22,500 nt of DNA from CAYUVA01 sp964448115 [NCBI: uncultured bacterium] (GTDB lineage: Bacteria > CAYUVA01): NCBI GenBank assembly GCA_964448115.1, contig CAYUVA010000058.1, positions 1 through 22,500 of the forward strand, given 5' to 3'. The position numbers were made by a program, and so were the translations under genes. Positions within the stretch are counted from its first letter, which is position 1. Each line of letters begins with the position of its first letter. Shown here piece after piece: positions 7,329-15,576 of this stretch. Under the pieces are notes generated by a model, which was not told the DNA's origin, did no database searches, and saw nothing but the letters and a program-made list of their open reading frames with translations.

Positions 7329-9779
7329 TCAGTCGTTTATAAGCATCTCTCTAGGTTGATTGAACAACCTTACTCGGTCGATAATATTCATCAGGCGGTC
7401 AGCTATCCTCTCGATATTAGCTGTAACCTCGTAGAAGATGATGCCAGCATTTACATCGCAGATCTTCTGTCTTGTCCTTTCGATATGCGCCTTATACGCC
7501 TTGTCCTGCATCTGGTTAATCTGGTTTTCCAGTTCTCTAGCCTTAATAATGTACTTTTTATCCATCTCCAATAGCGCCTTTGAGCAAAGCTCGAACATGC
7601 TATCGAGCATCTGCATCAGTGCATCAAGATCCTTTTTTGCCTCTGGCGAGAATTCCAGTTTCATTGTATGGTGTTCCTTAGCGAACTCCATGATATTGAT
7701 CGCCAGGTCGCCTATTCGTTCGGCGTCGTTAACCTGGTGAATGATGGCAGGGATGAGTATCGAGGTATCATCGCGCATTATATACTGTGAAACCTGGCTT
7801 ATGTACTCGGTAATATATCTCTGGTGAGCATCGATGTTGTCCTCCCACCTTTCTATCTCCTCGACATCCTTCTCCTTGAAGTCATATAACAAGCGATAAG
7901 CCTGCATTGCTGTCCAGCGACACTGCTTGGTCATAAACTCGATCTCCTTAAAGGTCATCTCAATAGCGACCCGTGGAGTGTTGATGAAAGCTGGCTCCAG
8001 GAACCTAGGACCGATCTTCTCTTCTTCTCTCTCCTCACCAATGATTGCCCGTGCGATTATTGAAAGTATGAATATATTGGGTAAAAATATGGCAACATTA
8101 CATATATTAAACATGGTATGCATATTTGCGATATGTCGCTCGATATTTACCGGGTTGAGGGCAAAAACATCACCCGGAGTTAAAATATCGATGAACCGAA
8201 GGAATACAGGTATCCCCTTTATCTTCACATAGAAAAGCGCGGTCATCCAGGAGGCGCCTAGCACATTGAAGAATGTGTTACTCATAGCTGTCTGGCGGGC
8301 TATTTTGTTTGATTTTATAGCAGCCAACTGTGCTGTGATCGTGGTCCCGATGTTATCTCCCAAGACCAGAGCCACGGCAGTGTAATAATTTATCAATCCG
8401 GTTCCAGCTAAGGTCATGGTCAGGGCAACCGTTGCCGAGCTGCTCTGAAGAATACAAGTAAGTATAGTTCCGATCAGGATACTCATCAGTACATTGGTTA
8501 TCGGCATGTATCCATCTACCGGCTGGCAGTCGAAGATCTGGAAGAAGTTGATAAAGGTCGGGAAATGCTTAAGTGGCTTCAAGGTGCCTGACATTTTCAT
8601 CATGCCCATGAACAAGAATCCGAATCCTAATAAAACCTGCCCCCAGATGTTCAGACGCCTTTTCTTCAAGAAGATGTTTAGTATTACTCCCAGGATCAAT
8701 GCTGGAAAGATTAGCTTATAAATCTTAAAAGAGACGATCTGTGCGGTGATGGTAGTACCTATGTTGGCACCGAGATCAATACTGATCGCCCTTTCCAGGG
8801 TCAGTAGCCCTGCATTGGCAAAGCCCACTACCATGACCGTGGTTGCACTTGAGGACTGTATTATGGCTGTAACCAGGGCACCCAGTGCGCAGCCGAATAT
8901 ACGCCTTTGAGTTACCCGGTGCAGAATATTGCGCATGCGATCGCCGGCTACCAACTTCAATCCAGATGACATGAAGTAAATACCGAATAGAAATATAGCT
9001 AAGCTACCGGTAAGACCAATGGCAAATGATAAACCGTTTAGGCTCATTACCTTCATCTTGATCATTCGGAAATGAAGATCTCTTCCGGGAGTAAAAACCT
9101 CTACCAGGATGGTTGATTCTCTTGTATCGCTGCCTAATCGCACCTTGACCATAGCCTTGCCATCGTGATCGGTTATCACCGAGCGCTTGGAGAGCTTTAT
9201 CTTGTCCGCCTCGTCGGCTGGGCTGAAATAAACGGTTGCGCCGGGGATAGGAAAACCATGCTTATCCACCATTTTTATGCCGATATCCCTAGGCAGGTAT
9301 TTGCCAGCCTTGCCCTCTTGCCAGTTATTTATAAGCTCGATGCCGGAAAGGATACGAAATACCCTTTGTGTCTTTTTCTCACCAGTAGTCTCAACGATTA
9401 CCGATAACTCGCCGACATAATCGTTGACCTTTATATCTAGCTTGGCTCTACCGCCCTTGTCGGTGATCAGAGGTAATGGTGTTAGGATGGTAGCTGCCAT
9501 TTCTGGCTTCACGCGTGCTATCAGCTCACATCCTGCTATCGGTTTACGCGCTCCCTTGCCACCCAAAAGCCCTGGGATGCGAGCGCTTTGAACCTCGAAG
9601 ACAAGGGAGCGAGGAACCTTGCTATTAGGAAGTACACATTGGTTATCCGTGTTCTCGAGTACCGAGATATAATCTGGAGTTCTCTTGGGTGAGTCAAGAA
9701 AACACCCTGCAAATATTAAACAAAAGATGATTAGTAGAGCCGCAAGCAGCGATCGATAATACCTATTATGCTTCTTCAT
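7329..9779 (-). CDS. Na/Pi cotransporter-family protein with lipoprotein signal, two Ig-like domains and PhoU-like tail
   Basis: Predicted sodium-dependent phosphate (or other anion) transporter. The core, residues about 250-580, holds the duplicated PF02690-type repeats: QSSSAT at 308-313 and 445-450, each followed by (G)xNIGTTITAQ at 337-347 and 474-484. Residues 610-805 are an all-helical PhoU-like regulatory domain. Unusually, the protein starts with a lipoprotein signal (LIFAGC, C26) and two beta-sandwich regions of bacterial Ig-like (Big-1) character at about 55-145 and 160-240; the second has DKHGFPIPGATVYF and TDHDGKAMVKV. These would sit outside the cytoplasmic membrane. At 816 residues it is much longer than the usual 530-600, the excess being the N-terminal extension. 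The ATG at 9779 has only a weak Shine-Dalgarno. Monocistronic by position. Confidence 0.88.
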   Translation of the reverse strand: MKKHNRYYRSLLAALLIIFCLIFAGCFLDSPKRTPDYISVLENTDNQCVLPNSKVPRSLVFEVQSARIPGLLGGKGARKPIAGCELIARVKPEMAATILTPLPLITDKGGRAKLDIKVNDYVGELSVIVETTGEKKTQRVFRILSGIELINNWQEGKAGKYLPRDIGIKMVDKHGFPIPGATVYFSPADEADKIKLSKRSVITDHDGKAMVKVRLGSDTRESTILVEVFTPGRDLHFRMIKMKVMSLNGLSFAIGLTGSLAIFLFGIYFMSSGLKLVAGDRMRNILHRVTQRRIFGCALGALVTAIIQSSSATTVMVVGFANAGLLTLERAISIDLGANIGTTITAQIVSFKIYKLIFPALILGVILNIFLKKRRLNIWGQVLLGFGFLFMGMMKMSGTLKPLKHFPTFINFFQIFDCQPVDGYMPITNVLMSILIGTILTCILQSSSATVALTMTLAGTGLINYYTAVALVLGDNIGTTITAQLAAIKSNKIARQTAMSNTFFNVLGASWMTALFYVKIKGIPVFLRFIDILTPGDVFALNPVNIERHIANMHTMFNICNVAIFLPNIFILSIIARAIIGEEREEEKIGPRFLEPAFINTPRVAIEMTFKEIEFMTKQCRWTAMQAYRLLYDFKEKDVEEIERWEDNIDAHQRYITEYISQVSQYIMRDDTSILIPAIIHQVNDAERIGDLAINIMEFAKEHHTMKLEFSPEAKKDLDALMQMLDSMFELCSKALLEMDKKYIIKARELENQINQMQDKAYKAHIERTRQKICDVNAGIIFYEVTANIERIADRLMNIIDRVRLFNQPREMLIND

Positions 9780-10003
9780 ACCATGTTCTCTAATAATGTC
9801 CTAGCATGATCCAAATTCGTGGCGAATGATAATAGATACCAGATATAAGATCCAGTGATTTATCAGGATTGTTTTAGCGGTTTAGCGCCGAAAGGGGGGT
9901 ATAAAAAATACTTTATTATCAATTAGTTACATGCTAATTGCGCGTATATAAACATCAACTTGGATGATGTTGCATCCTAAATTAGAGATCCGCCAATTTT
10001 GAA
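9780..10003. other. Non-coding spacer with two 7-bp inverted repeats
   Basis: No coding capacity is supported. Two hairpin-forming sites are visible, both with 7-bp arms and 7-nt loops: CAATTAG/CTAATTG (9920-9926, 9934-9940) and AACATCA/TGATGTT (9951-9957, 9965-9971). They lie just past the end of the sigma-factor operon. On the minus strand a T-rich stretch (complement of 9899-9907) follows about 12 nt after the second hairpin in transcription order, so they may act as a transcript end or stabiliser; the region also holds the promoter of the Na/Pi transporter gene, which I could not place. Confidence 0.4.
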
Positions 10004-10264
10004 CTAGGGCAGATCGTCGTATAGGCGCATATCGGAACTGTTGCTGTGCATGTCAACTATACATCCGTAGTATGGATTGGAGATCCTCTCTGGATCCTCT
10101 CTTAAGAAAATATGGATAATATGGATCTTAAATATAGTTGTCAGTTGTTCGATTATGCAATCCCCCTCATCCGCATTATCATTTGCCATAACCATCTGCG
10201 GAACAAGCGGGATGAGCATGGCAAGCAAAAGAGCAATAGCCACCTTTTTTATGTTCATTTTCAT
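10004..10264 (-). CDS. Small secreted protein (86 aa), last gene of the sigma-factor operon
   Basis: No family recognised. The product begins with a textbook Sec signal: MKMNIKK, a hydrophobic core (VAIALLLAMLIPLVPQMV) and a likely cleavage after VMA at about residue 27. The mature part of about 59 residues is acidic and polar, with two cysteines (GDC and YYGC) that could form a disulfide. GGGAGGGG (10268-10275) overlaps the stop codon of the TPR gene; it lies 3 nt from the ATG at 10264 and 9 nt from an in-frame ATG at 10258, so the latter may be the true start. The overlap implies translational coupling to the TPR protein. Possible roles are a signal, a ligand or an export-stress reporter for the sigma/TPR pair; this is inference from position only. 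Confidence 0.72.
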   Translation of the reverse strand: MKMNIKKVAIALLLAMLIPLVPQMVMANDNADEGDCIIEQLTTIFKIHIIHIFLREDPERISNPYYGCIVDMHSNSSDMRLYDDLP

Positions 10265-10274
10265 AAACCCCTCC

Positions 10275-11945
10275 CTATATATTTGATTTCAACCCTAGGA
10301 TGAATTTGTTATAGTCGAAGTTGAACAGGTCGATCCCGCGCTCGCTGAGCAGGAAGCTCTCACGCATTTTGTTATTCTCGAAGCGGGATAACACGCCCTG
10401 CAGCAGCTTCTTGGCAGATTCGTAGATCTGTCTGAGGGCATTGTGGTCGTTCTTGGAAAGATAGACCCTCGCAAGCTGCAGGTATATTCTCAGCAGCATT
10501 CTATCGTCCCCGCACTGTTTTGCTGCATTGATTGCAGCCTGTGCGTATTCGATTGCTTGCTCGTATTGCTTAAGCTCGTAGAAATCCTGTGCCAGTTGGG
10601 CTTTGATCTCGGACCTTAGGTATATACTGGAGACGAAGCCAACCGCAGCCTCTGCCTTTTTATGGCATTCCAATGCTCGCTTCGGGTCTTTAAGTGCCCG
10701 ATATGCTCGTCCCATCTCTACCAGGTTGTATATTATGCCCGCCTGGTCATTGCTTCGGCGTTTAAGCTCCATGGAACGCTCGAAGTATCGTAGCGCCTCG
10801 GCTGGTTGTTCAAGCTCGTTTAGGCTATTGCCGATGTTAAACAAACACATTCCAGCTTCTCTATCGATACCCCTTTCCTCGAAGATCTCAAGAGCCTCTC
10901 GACAATACTTGATTGAAGCCCAGTGATCGCCTAAGTCAGCGTGTATATTGCTAAGAGAGACAAGGGAATATGCTTGTCCAAGGCGATCCCCGATCTCCCG
11001 TTCCAGATCCAGCGCCTTGTGGCAATACTGGATTGCCCTATCGTACTCTCCTTTGCGGCGATAACCGATAGACAGGTTATGCAGATCGAGTATGAGGTCC
11101 TGGGTAGTGATCTTATCAGCGCCCAGCTTCACTGCCCTCTCGAAGTAGCTGACTGCCTCATTGTAGTCTCCGAGACGGTTATAGACACACCCGATATTTC
11201 TCATATTGGAGCATACCTCACGGATCAAGCCTTTTCTCTTGGCTATATTTAGCGCCTGGATGAAGAATTCCAAGCCTTCTTTATACTCGCCCAGCTTGAA
11301 GTGTGAGACGCCAAGCTCGCGCAGTATGCTGCATTCCTTGCTTTGGTTACCCAGCATCCGGCAGCAGAAAAGAGCCTGCTTTCGAACCGTGATAGACTCG
11401 CGATGGCTCTGAAAAAGATCGAGTATCTCAGCGGTCTCTATATATAAATCTTGCTTTAACCTCAACATGGTTCGGCTGTTGGGATCGCTAGTCTTCTCCT
11501 GTAGCATCTTGATGAGTCCCAGAGCCTTATAGAGCCTTTTCAGCGTCCCCTCAACACTATTTCTACTGGAGCCGAAGGAGCTTATCGTATTCAAGGTCGC
11601 TACCGCTGCCTTGACAGCCAGCTCACTCAGCCTGACCTTGCTATTGCTGTTTACAGGAGCCCTGCCTTCCTCCAAATTCGTCCTACTTGTTGTCTGTCGC
11701 TTTATGGAGGCATCCTCTAAGCCTTTGTTTATCAGGTGAATCATCCGATTCATCCAATCTTCTGGCACCTCGCTCGGCTCGGCAAAGGCAGTTGGAATCG
11801 ATTGTGAGTATTGGCTCAGCTTGCGATATAGTCGGCGGCAGCGCCTGCAATTTATAAGGTGATGTTTCACGGCAAGGCTATCCTCATGGCTAAGGAAGCC
11901 CTCCTGGAATTCTATCAGCCTGTCTTTGTCTAAATGCCCGTTCAT
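10275..11945 (-). CDS. Zinc-finger (anti-sigma type) and TPR-repeat protein
   Basis: Probable cytoplasmic regulator of the sigma factor encoded just upstream. Residues 1-60 match the zinc-binding anti-sigma (ZAS/zf-HC2) pattern: helix, then H29-x3-C33-x2-C36 in HHLINCRRC. A linker of about 100 residues follows, then at least seven tetratricopeptide repeats from about residue 200 to 500 (for example FKLGEYKEGLEFFIQALNIA, NRLGDYNEAVSYFERAVKLG, RRKGEYDRAIQYCHKALDLE). No membrane segment or signal peptide is present, unlike most ECF anti-sigma factors, which span the membrane. The ATG at 11945 lies 3 nt after the sigma stop codon with no separate Shine-Dalgarno, indicating coupling. TPR domains of this type bind peptides or proteins, so the repeats may sense a ligand while the zinc finger holds the sigma factor. 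Confidence 0.85.
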   Translation of the reverse strand: MNGHLDKDRLIEFQEGFLSHEDSLAVKHHLINCRRCRRLYRKLSQYSQSIPTAFAEPSEVPEDWMNRMIHLINKGLEDASIKRQTTSRTNLEEGRAPVNSNSKVRLSELAVKAAVATLNTISSFGSSRNSVEGTLKRLYKALGLIKMLQEKTSDPNSRTMLRLKQDLYIETAEILDLFQSHRESITVRKQALFCCRMLGNQSKECSILRELGVSHFKLGEYKEGLEFFIQALNIAKRKGLIREVCSNMRNIGCVYNRLGDYNEAVSYFERAVKLGADKITTQDLILDLHNLSIGYRRKGEYDRAIQYCHKALDLEREIGDRLGQAYSLVSLSNIHADLGDHWASIKYCREALEIFEERGIDREAGMCLFNIGNSLNELEQPAEALRYFERSMELKRRSNDQAGIIYNLVEMGRAYRALKDPKRALECHKKAEAAVGFVSSIYLRSEIKAQLAQDFYELKQYEQAIEYAQAAINAAKQCGDDRMLLRIYLQLARVYLSKNDHNALRQIYESAKKLLQGVLSRFENNKMRESFLLSERGIDLFNFDYNKFILGLKSNI

Positions 11946-11948
11946 TTT

Positions 11949-12569
11949 TCATATAGAGTAAGCCAGGTAATCGATGATCGACTTTAGATCATCGTAAGAT
12001 ATCTCCATCTCGGCAAGGATATCTTTTAGCTCCTGGCATGCTTTTTTATGCAAGTAGTGCACGCTTCCCTTGGGAACATTAAGTTTAGCTGATATGTCAT
12101 CCACGCTTGATCCTTTCAGCTTCTCCTTTAGGATCTGTTTGTTATCCGGGGATAAAAGTGCAAAGGCGTTTTTTACTTTAGTAATAAATTCCTTCATTAT
12201 GGTGAATTTTTCCTGCATCGGCAGCTCAGACATGTCTGTCTCATCATTTTGGGGGACGAAGACTCGGTTATACAGCTTCTGCCTGCGCCGGTAGTCAATG
12301 CACTCGTTATAGCTGAGGGTGGTGATCCAGCTTCGCAGTTTGGTCATATCCTTAACGGTGCCTAGCTTATTATATATCTTTATAACCACCGATTGATAGA
12401 CCTCCTCTGCATCAGCATGGTTCTTGATGCCGCACCGGATCTTGATTACATAGTAGATTATTCCAGAGAAGCGATGAATGAACTCGACCCAAGCCAGCGG
12501 ATCCCGCTGGGAGCAAGCTTCTCCAAGCTCTTTATCGGAAAGTTCGCCATAGGGGGTTTCTTTGATCAT
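11949..12569 (-). CDS. ECF-type RNA polymerase sigma factor
   Basis: Sigma-70 family factor of about 206 residues with region 2 and region 4 only. Region 2 is seen in AWVEFIHRFSGIIYYVIKIR through NHADAEEVYQSVVIKIYNKL and LRSWITTLSYNECIDYRRRQK; region 4 in LSPDNKQILKEKLKG, DDISAKLNVPKGSVHYLHKKA, a helix-turn-helix. I place the start at ATG 12569 (MIKETPYGEL); a GTG at 12578 in the same frame is possible. The gene is followed after 3 nt by the zinc-finger/TPR gene, the usual sigma/anti-sigma order. A TTACAG-17-TATAGC promoter lies upstream on the minus strand (12677-12649). A C-terminal extension of about 25 residues past region 4 (SYDDLKSIIDYLAYSI) is slightly unusual. Family firm; regulon unknown. 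Confidence 0.88.
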   Translation of the reverse strand: MIKETPYGELSDKELGEACSQRDPLAWVEFIHRFSGIIYYVIKIRCGIKNHADAEEVYQSVVIKIYNKLGTVKDMTKLRSWITTLSYNECIDYRRRQKLYNRVFVPQNDETDMSELPMQEKFTIMKEFITKVKNAFALLSPDNKQILKEKLKGSSVDDISAKLNVPKGSVHYLHKKACQELKDILAEMEISYDDLKSIIDYLAYSI

Positions 12570-12588
12570 CTTTCCCACCCCGTAAAGT

Positions 12589-12648
12589 TTATCTTTCTGT
12601 TTTCATGTTAGAGCCTACACCAAGATAGACGATCCTCTTTTCTGTCAT
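12589..12648 (-). pseudogene. Possible remnant of folK N terminus, or short leader ORF
   Basis: A 19-codon reading frame starts at ATG 12648 and reads MTEKRIVYLGVGSNMKTER before TAA. VYLG(L/V)GSN is the conserved start of HPPK (FolK, 6-hydroxymethyl-dihydropterin pyrophosphokinase). After a one-base shift the next codons read I-N-F, roughly where FolK has its N-(L/F). Then similarity ends and the sigma gene begins. AGGG 8 nt upstream could serve as Shine-Dalgarno. It may be a decayed gene start, a leader peptide or chance. Confidence 0.3.
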
Positions 12649-12677
12649 GCTATAAGCCCTAACCTTACTAACTGTAA
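12649..12677 (-). promoter_or_regulatory. Candidate promoter of the sigma/TPR/secreted-protein operon
   Basis: On the minus strand TTACAG (12677-12672) and TATAGC (12654-12649) are separated by 17 bp, a fair sigma-70-type promoter about 80 nt before the sigma start codon. If used, the transcript would begin within the short folK-like frame, leaving that frame untranslated. Confidence 0.35.
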
Positions 12678-12714
12678 TATAATCCATTCTACAGCCTGAT
12701 GCAAATGATCATGC

Positions 12715-13785
12715 CTACCCATTGAACATCAGTTGTTTTTCAAGCCAGGAGGCATTGTCAGCGTAATCCAAGGCAGTTTTCCCGCTTATCAAGCCCTGTT
12801 TATAGAGCGTAATCAGATGCTTATCAAAGCTTTGATTGCCCGCCTGTAGGCTGTCGTTGTGTATATACTCCTGTAGCTCATTGAGCTTGTGTTCATCGGT
12901 TATAATATGTTCTACATCCTTGTTTTTCACAAACAGCTCGAAGATGAATATCTTTTGCGACTTATCTTTTCCCCGCACGGTTTTTTGTGCCATGATACAG
13001 CGCAGGGTCTTGGTCAGTTGATTGCGGATCCATCTTTTTAGATGGGGTGGTGTAACCTCGTGAATCCAGCTTAGGGTTTGGATGGTGCTATTGGTCAACA
13101 TGGTGGCCATGACCATCTTTCCAGCCTCGGCGAGCTTCACCGCCTTGTGGAAATCCTCGATGTTATCCAGGTCGCTAATGAATATGATATCCGGATTGAT
13201 CGATAGCACGCTATCGAGTCCATCGCTGATGCTTTTTATGTCAGTGCCCACCTCTCTTTGCATTATGGAGCTATTCTGGTCATCTTGCAGGTAGCGGATC
13301 GGGTTCTCCAGGGTCATTATGCTGCGAGCAAGATGCTTATTCATGTAGTTTATTATCGCTGCCGTTGTGTAATGCAGACCCCCGTCAGCTTGCCCGGCAA
13401 AGATTATCATTCCCGAGGTATCCTGCAGGAATCGCTTCAAGCCTGCCGGTATATCTATCATCTTCAGGTCAGGTATCTCACGGCTGATCACCTTCATGGA
13501 GATAGCCAGGGTGCCTCTTTGCTTGAAAATGTGGACGCGATACCGCTTGAAGCCAGGTATGGAATAGGAAAAAGAGCTTTGAAAGAACCCCTCGTAATGA
13601 TGTTCCCCCTTGCCCCCGGTAAGCGCATTTGCCATGGCTAATATATCGGATGTTTCCAATCTTCTATAATCAACCCGTTTGAGTTTGCCGGTATTGGTGC
13701 GCACAAATGGTGCTGTACCAGTCTTGAAAAGGATCTCGCTAATGTTTGGCTTGCTCAATGCCTCGAGGAATTTCTCAAGGTTCAT
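12715..13785 (-). CDS. PilT-like (type IV pilus retraction) protein with degraded ATPase motifs
   Basis: The 356-residue product aligns along the whole length with PilT/PilU hexameric ATPases: an N-terminal PAS-like region, a core ATPase region and the C-terminal segment. The landmarks LENPIRYLQDD (159-169), MQREVGTDIKSISDGLDSVLSINPDIIFISDLDN (key parts REVG at 177-180, NPDI at 197-200) and the long RWIRNQLTKTLRCIMAQK helix match PilT in order. Yet the motifs that bind and cleave ATP are altered: Walker A GPTGSGKST reads GQADGGLHYT (131-140), with Lys replaced by Leu137; the His box TLHT reads TMLT, without His; GEMRD after Walker B reads SDLDN. GGAGG before ATG 13785 is strong, and the frame is intact, so the gene is expressed and probably selected. 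It follows the beta-helix gene by 21 nt, presumably in one transcript. Confidence 0.85.
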   Translation of the reverse strand: MNLEKFLEALSKPNISEILFKTGTAPFVRTNTGKLKRVDYRRLETSDILAMANALTGGKGEHHYEGFFQSSFSYSIPGFKRYRVHIFKQRGTLAISMKVISREIPDLKMIDIPAGLKRFLQDTSGMIIFAGQADGGLHYTTAAIINYMNKHLARSIMTLENPIRYLQDDQNSSIMQREVGTDIKSISDGLDSVLSINPDIIFISDLDNIEDFHKAVKLAEAGKMVMATMLTNSTIQTLSWIHEVTPPHLKRWIRNQLTKTLRCIMAQKTVRGKDKSQKIFIFELFVKNKDVEHIITDEHKLNELQEYIHNDSLQAGNQSFDKHLITLYKQGLISGKTALDYADNASWLEKQLMFNG

Positions 13786-13806
13786 CGTCTCCTCCGCATA
13801 TTGGGA

Positions 13807-15522
13807 TCATTTTACATTGAGATAGGGCCACCTGGGGCTTCTTTGAGCAACATTATCAAGTGCGATTATGCTTAGCAGCAGAACTTGCTTATTTATCGGC
13901 GCTGAAAGCTCCGCGGCAGGGAATACGAAGACCCAATTCTGCGCATCAGCCAGGCTCAGATCTACGCCCAAATAAGAATCCCCTAAATATAGCATCGCCC
14001 GCGAGATGCCGACTTGATTTATGTCATCCACCATGGCTAGCATCTCGAAGATGCCTCCACTAGTTGAGCCAAGGCGGGATGACATGTAACCAGCAAGCAT
14101 AACTCTCGGCTGTTGAATCGGCGTCTCGGTGGGCGTAGGAGTAATGGTCGGTGTCTGGGTCGGAATAGGGGTAATTGTCGGCGTGGCGGTGAGAATCCCA
14201 GTGTTGAACTCGTAAGCTCCGATATCAAAACCATGCCCCTGCGGGCGTGATAAGCCATCATAATCCTCGCCTGGCGCTCCCTGCGAGGTGGCGGCATCTA
14301 CTGCTATACTGGTCTCGAAAAGGTGAAAGTCCTGCATGGCTAGGTTGAGATACAATTCTCCAGCCGGATCCCTTGTGATCAATGAATTCACATCCTGCCC
14401 GGAATCCGCGCTCCATTTACCGTTTTCGATATCGTCCAGGGAATACTCCGGGTCGAAGCCCCAGCTTATCGCCCTTGAAGCGTTTTCATTATGAAAAACA
14501 TTGTAATCGCCGACATACAATCCAGAATCCGGCGCGTTGCCCAGCGGGCTATAGTAGCATAGACCGATATTAGCTCCATTGCTCAAGATGCAGTTGTACA
14601 TGCGCAGGTTCTGAGCGCTCTCCACCAGTATGTTATAGCTATTACCACCAACAAATGTACAGTTGACGAGTTCAGTAGTGGTGGTTATGCCCATATAGTC
14701 GAGTTCTACATTGGAGTTCTCGCTTCCATATCCAATGCAATTCTCCAGTCGAATATTATTGCCCCAAAGTTTGAATCCGCTGTTGCGGCAGCTATGGGCA
14801 AGGCATCTTCTCAGGGTAGTATAATCAGCCTTCACATCGAAGCCATCATAAACATTATAAGAAACGCAGCGCTCGATGATAAAATGATCTCCGTCTCCAA
14901 AGGCGAATCCATCCACATTTTGTCCCACCTGTCCATTGTAAGCCTGGCAGCCGATGATGCGCCCGTCATAACAGACATCTCCTCCCTCGGATGAGGCATC
15001 GATGCCATAGCCTGCGAAGTTATACAAGGTGCAGTCCCTTATCGTGAAATCATGGGCACCATTATTGCACGATATGCCATAAGGGGAGTCATGCACCAGG
15101 CAGCGCTCTATGATGAAGCCCTCGATACTTGGGCAATCAATGCCAAGCGAGCTCCAGTTCCTGACCTCGAAGCCAATGAACTGGTAATAGGAGTCGAGGA
15201 TAACGCCGGTGCTGTTTAATCCATCAGATTCTATGACCGGTCTTGAGTCGCCATAGGCAATGAATGAGATAGGCGCGCCTGATGCTCCTGGCGTGGTCAT
15301 ATTCACGCTTTCTTCATATATCCCAGCCTTGACATAGACCACATCGCCGGGGATCACGATGCTAGCAGCATGAGATATGGTCTTGAAGGGAAGCTCCTCA
15401 GTACCAGGGTTACCATCATCAGCAGCCGGATCATTTGTGGCAACATAATAGGTGGCAGCAAAGCCGGGGCTAATCAAGAAGGTAACCAGAAGAATGATAA
15501 GTGGTCTGTGTATGTATCTCAT
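13807..15522 (-). CDS. Secreted right-handed beta-helix protein with Thr-Pro linker and C-terminal module
   Basis: Exported protein of 571 residues. A Sec signal peptide (LIILLVTFLISPGFA, cleavage near residue 22) is followed by a DUF1565-type start (YYVATNDPAADDGNPGTEEL, PFKTISHAASIVIPGDVVYV) and a parallel beta-helix of pectate-lyase-like repeats to about residue 400. Then comes a choice-of-anchor Q-like stretch (DFHLFETSIAVDAA... GFDIGAYEF), a Thr-Pro linker (about 445-471) and a 100-residue C-terminal domain beginning PRVMLAGYMSSRLGS. That last domain recurs in the hydrolase at 17165 and seems to begin in the protein cut at 22500. No catalytic residues of a polysaccharide lyase could be pinned down, so carbohydrate binding or structural roles are equally open. 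Start ATG 15522 lacks a clear Shine-Dalgarno. The PilT-like gene follows 21 nt downstream. Confidence 0.85.
   Translation of the reverse strand: MRYIHRPLIILLVTFLISPGFAATYYVATNDPAADDGNPGTEELPFKTISHAASIVIPGDVVYVKAGIYEESVNMTTPGASGAPISFIAYGDSRPVIESDGLNSTGVILDSYYQFIGFEVRNWSSLGIDCPSIEGFIIERCLVHDSPYGISCNNGAHDFTIRDCTLYNFAGYGIDASSEGGDVCYDGRIIGCQAYNGQVGQNVDGFAFGDGDHFIIERCVSYNVYDGFDVKADYTTLRRCLAHSCRNSGFKLWGNNIRLENCIGYGSENSNVELDYMGITTTTELVNCTFVGGNSYNILVESAQNLRMYNCILSNGANIGLCYYSPLGNAPDSGLYVGDYNVFHNENASRAISWGFDPEYSLDDIENGKWSADSGQDVNSLITRDPAGELYLNLAMQDFHLFETSIAVDAATSQGAPGEDYDGLSRPQGHGFDIGAYEFNTGILTATPTITPIPTQTPTITPTPTETPIQQPRVMLAGYMSSRLGSTSGGIFEMLAMVDDINQVGISRAMLYLGDSYLGVDLSLADAQNWVFVFPAAELSAPINKQVLLLSIIALDNVAQRSPRWPYLNVK
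14110..14190 (-). repeat. Thr-Pro repeat linker in the first beta-helix protein
   Basis: About 27 residues of alternating Thr/Pro (TPTITPIPTQTPTITPTP) join the beta-helix to the C-terminal module. The codons vary between repeats, so it is not a simple microsatellite expansion. Confidence 0.8.
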
Positions 15523-15576
15523 ATTCTAAATTATTTACCAGCGGGTTCCAATGAGCCTATGTTCTTTTCAGCACTT

